Source: ZC4RG25 sp041687075 (GTDB lineage Bacteria; Pseudomonadota; Alphaproteobacteria; Rhizobiales; Hyphomicrobiaceae). Taken from it: a stretch of 64,000 nucleotides of DNA. The notes beneath the pieces are model-generated. The model did not search any database, was not told the DNA's origin, and saw nothing but the letters and a program-made list of their open reading frames with translations. Below, one piece after another: positions 60,461 through 64,000 of the stretch; positions within the stretch are counted from its first letter, which is position 1, and every line of letters starts with the position of its first letter. The stretch is from contig JAWLCO010000003.1 in assembly GCA_041687075.1 (NCBI GenBank), positions 1 to 64,000 of the forward strand. Reading direction: 5' to 3'. The translations under genes were made by a program, and so were the position numbers.

Positions 60461-61948
60461 GTGACAGATCTCACCAGGCTCACCCTCGCCGAGGCGCGCG
60501 AGGGCTTGAAGGCGAAGAGCTTCACCGCAAAGGAGCTCACACAGGCCTTCGTCGACGCCATCGAAGCCGCCAACCCTGCACTCAATGCCTATGTCGCCAC
60601 AGTGGCGGATCGGGCGCTGGCACAGGCGGCGGACAGCGATGCGCGTATTGCCCGCGGCGAAATCCGCCCGCTGGAAGGCCTGCCGCTCGGCATCAAGGAC
60701 CTGTTCTGCACCCGCGGCGTGCATTCGCAGGCCTGCAGTCACATCCTCGACGGCTTCGAGCCGACCTACGAGTCGACCGTCACCCAGAACCTCTGGGATG
60801 CCGGCGCCGTCATGCTCGGCAAGCTCAACATGGACGAATTCGCCATGGGCTCGTCGAACGAAACGAGCTACTACGGCCCCGTCACCAGCCCCTGGCGCCG
60901 CAACGACGGCTCCAATGCACCGCTCGTCCCGGGTGGCTCATCCGGCGGGTCGGCTGCGGCCGTCGCGGCCGACCTTTGCCTCGCCGCCACCGCCACCGAC
61001 ACGGGCGGCTCCATCCGCCAGCCCGCGGCGCTGACCGGAACCGTCGGCCTGAAGCCCACCTACGGGCGCTGCTCCCGCTGGGGCATCATTGCCTTCGCTT
61101 CCTCGCTCGACCAGGCGGGGCCAATCGCCAAGAGCGTCCGCGATGCCGCGATCATGCTGAAGGCGATGGCGAGCCACGACCCGAGGGATTCCACCTCCGT
61201 CGACGCGCCGGTACCGGACTACGAGGCCGAGCTCGGCGGGAGCATCAAGGGGCTGCGGGTCGGCGTGCCAAAGGAATACCGCGTCGATGGCATGGGCGCC
61301 GAGGTCGAAAATCTCTGGCAAAAGGGCATCGCCTGGCTGAAGGATGCCGGCGCCTCGATTCATGAGATCAGCCTGCCGCATACGAAATACGCGCTACCGG
61401 CCTACTACATCATCGCTCCGGCCGAGGCCTCATCGAACCTCGCGCGTTACGACGGCGTACGCTACGGCCTCAGGATCACCGGCGGCGACCTGATCGACAC
61501 CTACGAGCGGACTCGCGCAGAGGGCTTCGGCAAGGAAGTGCGGCGGCGTATCCTCATCGGCACCTACGTGCTCTCGGCCGGGTACTATGACGCCTACTAC
61601 CTCAAGGCGCAGAAGGTGCGCTCGCTCATCAATCGCGACTTCGACCAGGCCTGGGACAAGGTCGACGTCATCCTGACGCCGACCACGCCCTCACCCGCGT
61701 TTGCTCTCGGCGAAAAGACGAATGATCCCATCTCCATGTACATCCAGGACATTTTCACCGTCACGGTAAACATGGCCGGCCTGCCGGGCCTCTCGGTTCC
61801 GGGCGGTCTCTCGAGCCAGGGCACGCCGCTCGGCCTGCAGCTCATCGGCAAGCCGTTCGATGAGGGCACGCTGTTCCGCGCGGGCCAGGTGATCGAGGAA
61901 GCCGCGGGACGCTTCCCGGCGCCCGAGCGCTGGTGGTTGAAGAGCTGA
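60461..61948 (+). CDS. gatA: Asp-tRNA(Asn)/Glu-tRNA(Gln) amidotransferase subunit GatA
   Basis: A 495-residue amidase-signature enzyme. The catalytic triad is visible as Lys79 (GIKDLFCT), Ser160 (GGSSGGSAA) and Ser184 (TGGSIRQPAA), with the same 24-residue Ser-Ser spacing as in Staphylococcus GatA. It hydrolyses glutamine and channels ammonia to GatB, which amidates misacylated tRNA. The GTG start follows GAGAGCGACC. It is separated from gatC by a short palindromic repeat. Confidence 0.97.
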   Translation: MTDLTRLTLAEAREGLKAKSFTAKELTQAFVDAIEAANPALNAYVATVADRALAQAADSDARIARGEIRPLEGLPLGIKDLFCTRGVHSQACSHILDGFEPTYESTVTQNLWDAGAVMLGKLNMDEFAMGSSNETSYYGPVTSPWRRNDGSNAPLVPGGSSGGSAAAVAADLCLAATATDTGGSIRQPAALTGTVGLKPTYGRCSRWGIIAFASSLDQAGPIAKSVRDAAIMLKAMASHDPRDSTSVDAPVPDYEAELGGSIKGLRVGVPKEYRVDGMGAEVENLWQKGIAWLKDAGASIHEISLPHTKYALPAYYIIAPAEASSNLARYDGVRYGLRITGGDLIDTYERTRAEGFGKEVRRRILIGTYVLSAGYYDAYYLKAQKVRSLINRDFDQAWDKVDVILTPTTPSPAFALGEKTNDPISMYIQDIFTVTVNMAGLPGLSVPGGLSSQGTPLGLQLIGKPFDEGTLFRAGQVIEEAAGRFPAPERWWLKS

Positions 61949-61962
61949 GACGGGAGGAACCA

Positions 61963-62289
61963 ATGAGCACGCGTCGACCGGAAGACTGCACCGACATGAA
62001 CCAGGTGCGCGCTGAAATAGACCGGCTCGACGCCGCACTCGTCGACCTCATCGCCCAGCGCTTCGGCTACGTCGAGCGGGCCTGGCAGCTCAAGCTGGCC
62101 GCCAAGCAGCAAGCCAACGTCCCCTGGCGCAACCAGCAGGTCATCGACCGCGTCCGCGCCCGCGCGACCGACCGCGGCGTCCCCCCCGATCTCTGCGAGG
62201 CCCTATGGCGACAGATGATCGGCTGGTTCATCCAGTACGAGGAAGAGAAGCTGCGGAACGAATTGGAGGAGAAGGCGAAGAACGGTTGA
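61963..62289 (+). CDS. Chorismate mutase (AroQ type)
   Basis: A 108-residue all-helical chorismate mutase. MNQVRAEIDRLDAALVDLIA and QRFGYVERAWQLK carry the conserved Arg and Lys residues, and the C-terminal RQMIGWFIQYEEEKL completes the AroQ fold. It converts chorismate to prephenate for phenylalanine and tyrosine synthesis. The stand-alone form resembles isochorismate-pyruvate lyase-like members, so the exact reaction is not certain. GGGAGG sets the ATG at 61963. It lies 14 bases after gatA, within the gat series. Confidence 0.85.
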   Translation: MSTRRPEDCTDMNQVRAEIDRLDAALVDLIAQRFGYVERAWQLKLAAKQQANVPWRNQQVIDRVRARATDRGVPPDLCEALWRQMIGWFIQYEEEKLRNELEEKAKNG

Positions 62290-62648
62290 CAGGCAAGGCT
62301 GGATTGGCGCGCCGCTTGCGGCGCTCCCAGACTGGTGCGGAGAAAAAGCTCTGGGATCACCTACGGAACCGGCAGCTTCTCGGCTTCAAGTTCAGACGCC
62401 AAGTCCCAATCGATCGGTTTATTGCGGACTTCGTTTGTTTGGAAGCGAAACTGATCGTTGAGGTCGATGGGGCAACACACGGCACCGAGGCTGAATGTGC
62501 GAGAGATGCCAATCGGACTGATATTCTGGAATCGTTCGGATTTGTGGTTTTGCGCTTCCACAACACCGACGTGTTCAACAATATCCAGGGTGTGCTCGAA
62601 GTGATCGCTCGCACTCTACAACTTCGCGGCGGAACCCCCTCACCCTAA
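62286..62648 (+). CDS. DUF559 endonuclease-fold protein
   Basis: A 120-residue protein of the DUF559 family, related to very-short-patch-repair and other restriction-like endonucleases. LRRSQTGAEKKLWDHLRNRQ, FKFRRQVPIDRFIADFVC and LIVEVDGATHGTEAE are family signatures, with the PD-(D/E)XK-like Asp and Glu-Val-Asp in place. It lacks a proper ATG near its family start; a TTG at 62286 overlapping the chorismate mutase stop (TTGA) is the best start. It may be translationally coupled to that gene. Such genes are scattered in proteobacterial genomes and often sit next to C/G-rich repeats, as here. Confidence 0.72.
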   Translation: MTGKAGLARRLRRSQTGAEKKLWDHLRNRQLLGFKFRRQVPIDRFIADFVCLEAKLIVEVDGATHGTEAECARDANRTDILESFGFVVLRFHNTDVFNNIQGVLEVIARTLQLRGGTPSP

Positions 62649-62671
62649 CTCTCTCCCCGCCGGGGAGAGGG
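62636..62671. repeat. C/G-rich palindromic intergenic repeat
   Basis: CCCCTCACCCTAACTCTCTC followed by CCCGCCGGGGAGAGGG. The CTCTCCCCG/CGGGGAGAG arms form a hairpin overlapping the end of the DUF559 gene. It is a member of the dispersed palindromic family seen at 53007, 60413 and 62821. Confidence 0.8.
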
Positions 62672-62820
62672 AACTTGGGTAGACGATCGGTTCAGCCAGA
62701 ATTTTCTCTTCTCTAAGAAGAGGCCGAGGTGATGATTGGAAGCCTATAGACCAAGAATTGATATGCCAGCTCCGACAATTCACCACCGATCGGGGTTGAA
62801 TGCAAACGGGGCAACAAATG

Positions 62821-62858
62821 CTCTCCCTCTCCCATAGGGAGAGGGTCGGGGTGAGGGG
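62821..62858. repeat. C/G-rich palindromic intergenic repeat (inverse orientation)
   Basis: Arms CCCTCTCCC (62825-62833) and GGGAGAGGG (62837-62845), followed by TCGGGGTGAGGGG, the mirror of the 62636 element. The two copies flank about 150 bases of non-coding sequence before gatB. No other gene is seen between 62649 and 62992. Confidence 0.8.
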
Positions 62859-62992
62859 TTAGAGCGGTAGCTGTCAGCAGAACGGTGCCAATTGAGCCCT
62901 GACAAGCTCTCGGATCGCAAGTCACCCAATATCTCGGGCCATCAGGACCAGAGCCGGACAAATCGGCGGACACTTTGAAGACAGAGCGAACC

Positions 62993-64000
62993 ATGCAGGA
63001 TCGAGCGAAGGCAGGGAAGTCGAGCAATCTGATCTCCGGGGCAACCGGGGATTGGGAGGTCGTGATCGGCATGGAGGTGCATGCGCAGGTGAACTCGCGG
63101 GCCAAGCTGTTCTCCGGCGCCTCGACGGAGTTCGGCGGCGAGCCGAACAGCCACGTGTCGCTCGTCGACGCGGCCATGCCCGGCATGCTGCCGGTGATCA
63201 ACGAGGAATGTGTCGCCCAGGCCGTGCGCACGGGGCTCGGGATCAAGGCGCAGATCAACCTGAAAAGCGTCTTCGACCGGAAGAACTACTTCTATCCTGA
63301 TCTGCCGCAGGGCTACCAGATCTCGCAGTACAAGCAGCCTATCGTCGGCGAGGGCGAGGTGGAGATCGACGTCGATGGCGAGACGCTGACGGTCGGCATC
63401 GAGCGGCTGCACCTGGAGCAGGACGCCGGCAAGTCCATCCACGACCAGCACCCGGATTATACCTACGTCGACCTCAACCGGTCCGGCGTGGCGCTGATGG
63501 AGATCGTCTCGAAGCCCGACATGCGCTCCGCGCGGCAGGCGCAGGCTTATGTCAGCAAGCTGCGCACGATTCTGCGCTATCTCGGCACCTGCGACGGCGA
63601 CATGGAGAAGGGCAACCTGCGCGCAGACGTGAACGTCTCCGTGCGCCGGCCGGGCGAGCCCTTCGGCACGCGCTGCGAGATCAAGAACGTGAACTCGATC
63701 CGCTTCATTGGCCAGGCGATCGAGGCAGAGGCACGCCGTCAGATCGACATTCTGGAAGACGGTGGCGAGATCGTTCAGGAAACGCGCCTTTTCGATGCGG
63801 CCAAGGGCGAAACCCGCTCCATGCGCACCAAGGAGGAGGCGCACGACTACCGCTACTTCCCCGATCCCGACCTGCTGCCACTCGAGCTGAAGCAGGAGTG
63901 GGTCGATACGCTGAAAGCCGATCTGCCGGAGCTGCCGGACGAGAAGAAGCGCCGGTTCACGGAGCAGTTCGGCCTCTCATCTTATGACGCCGGCGTCCTG
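62993..64000 (+). CDS. gatB: Asp-tRNA(Asn)/Glu-tRNA(Gln) amidotransferase subunit GatB (partial, cut by window end)
   Basis: The first 336 residues of GatB, open to the end of the window. EVVIGMEVHAQVNSRAKLFS, FDRKNYFYPDLPQGYQISQY and HDYRYFPDPDLLPLEL are strong GatB signatures; family proteins are about 480-500 residues, so roughly one third is missing. GatB binds the misacylated tRNA and performs the ATP-dependent amidation using ammonia from GatA. The start is taken as the ATG at 62993. It completes gatCAB, although the chorismate mutase and DUF559 genes and two palindromic repeats separate it from gatA. Confidence 0.95.
   Translation, partial: MQDRAKAGKSSNLISGATGDWEVVIGMEVHAQVNSRAKLFSGASTEFGGEPNSHVSLVDAAMPGMLPVINEECVAQAVRTGLGIKAQINLKSVFDRKNYFYPDLPQGYQISQYKQPIVGEGEVEIDVDGETLTVGIERLHLEQDAGKSIHDQHPDYTYVDLNRSGVALMEIVSKPDMRSARQAQAYVSKLRTILRYLGTCDGDMEKGNLRADVNVSVRRPGEPFGTRCEIKNVNSIRFIGQAIEAEARRQIDILEDGGEIVQETRLFDAAKGETRSMRTKEEAHDYRYFPDPDLLPLELKQEWVDTLKADLPELPDEKKRRFTEQFGLSSYDAGVL

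Noticed and set aside
1..64000. CRISPR array, complete prophage or intact insertion sequence
   Set aside because: No regularly spaced direct repeats, no phage structural genes and only a short transposase fragment were seen.

Overview
The window is GC-rich and densely coded. Its gene content points to an alphaproteobacterium, most likely a Hyphomicrobiales (Rhizobiales) relative. Signs of this are the respiratory formate dehydrogenase locus with its satellite DUF genes, HisKA_2 sensor kinases, the L,D-transpeptidase/DUF882 pair, an SqrR/BigR-like ArsR regulator, FNR-type boxes and C/G-rich intergenic palindromes. The assignment is inferred from gene content only; no rRNA gene is present.

Region 1 (about 1-8971) looks like a small catabolic genomic island. 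The window opens on what appears to be the 3' end of a tRNA gene, and the same 15 bases return at 8957-8971. Between them lie a tripartite tricarboxylate (TctCBA) transporter, two SDR-type oxidoreductases, a broken lactonase gene next to an IS630-type transposase fragment, an IclR regulator and a thiamine-diphosphate enzyme. Two near-identical operator-like sequences sit in the two intergenic regions that feed these genes, suggesting one IclR-controlled regulon.

Region 2 (9.0-19.5 kb) is mixed housekeeping and accessory DNA: two HisKA_2-type sensor kinases (one with a LOV-like domain lacking the photoactive cysteine), a DUF421 membrane protein, two overlapping GH13 glucosidases, a decayed livF fragment, an acyl-CoA dehydrogenase, a PAP2 phosphatase and an RraA-like protein.

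Region 3 (19.5-38.1 kb) is the centrepiece, a formate dehydrogenase locus. On the minus strand, in transcription order, come a TorD-type chaperone, a TAT-target peptide, the molybdenum catalytic subunit, the Fe-S subunit, a small lipoprotein, the cytochrome b subunit, a WD40-cytochrome c fusion, a 40-residue membrane protein, a DUF6494 protein, a biotin/lipoate-ligase-fold protein apparently missing its key lysine, and DUF6505- and DUF6352-like proteins. Beyond these are an HdrA-like iron-sulfur protein on the plus strand and DUF3305 and DUF3306-GNAT genes diverging from it. The other arm carries moaA, DUF3144, an apparently inactive subtilase-like protein, mobB, mobA and fdhD, which supply cofactor synthesis and sulfur transfer. 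Two FNR-type boxes lie in the torD/moaA divergent region.

Region 4 (38.8-64 kb) is mostly core metabolism and envelope: an orphan TRAP substrate-binding protein, oligoendopeptidase F, an NtrC-type regulator, an L,D-transpeptidase and a DUF882 peptidase, ligA, azlCD, a three-gene fatty-acid beta-oxidation operon (fadE, fadJ, thiolase), an SqrR/BigR-like regulator with a c-type cytochrome, a putative lytic transglycosylase, and gatC-gatA-chorismate mutase-DUF559-gatB, with gatB cut by the window end.
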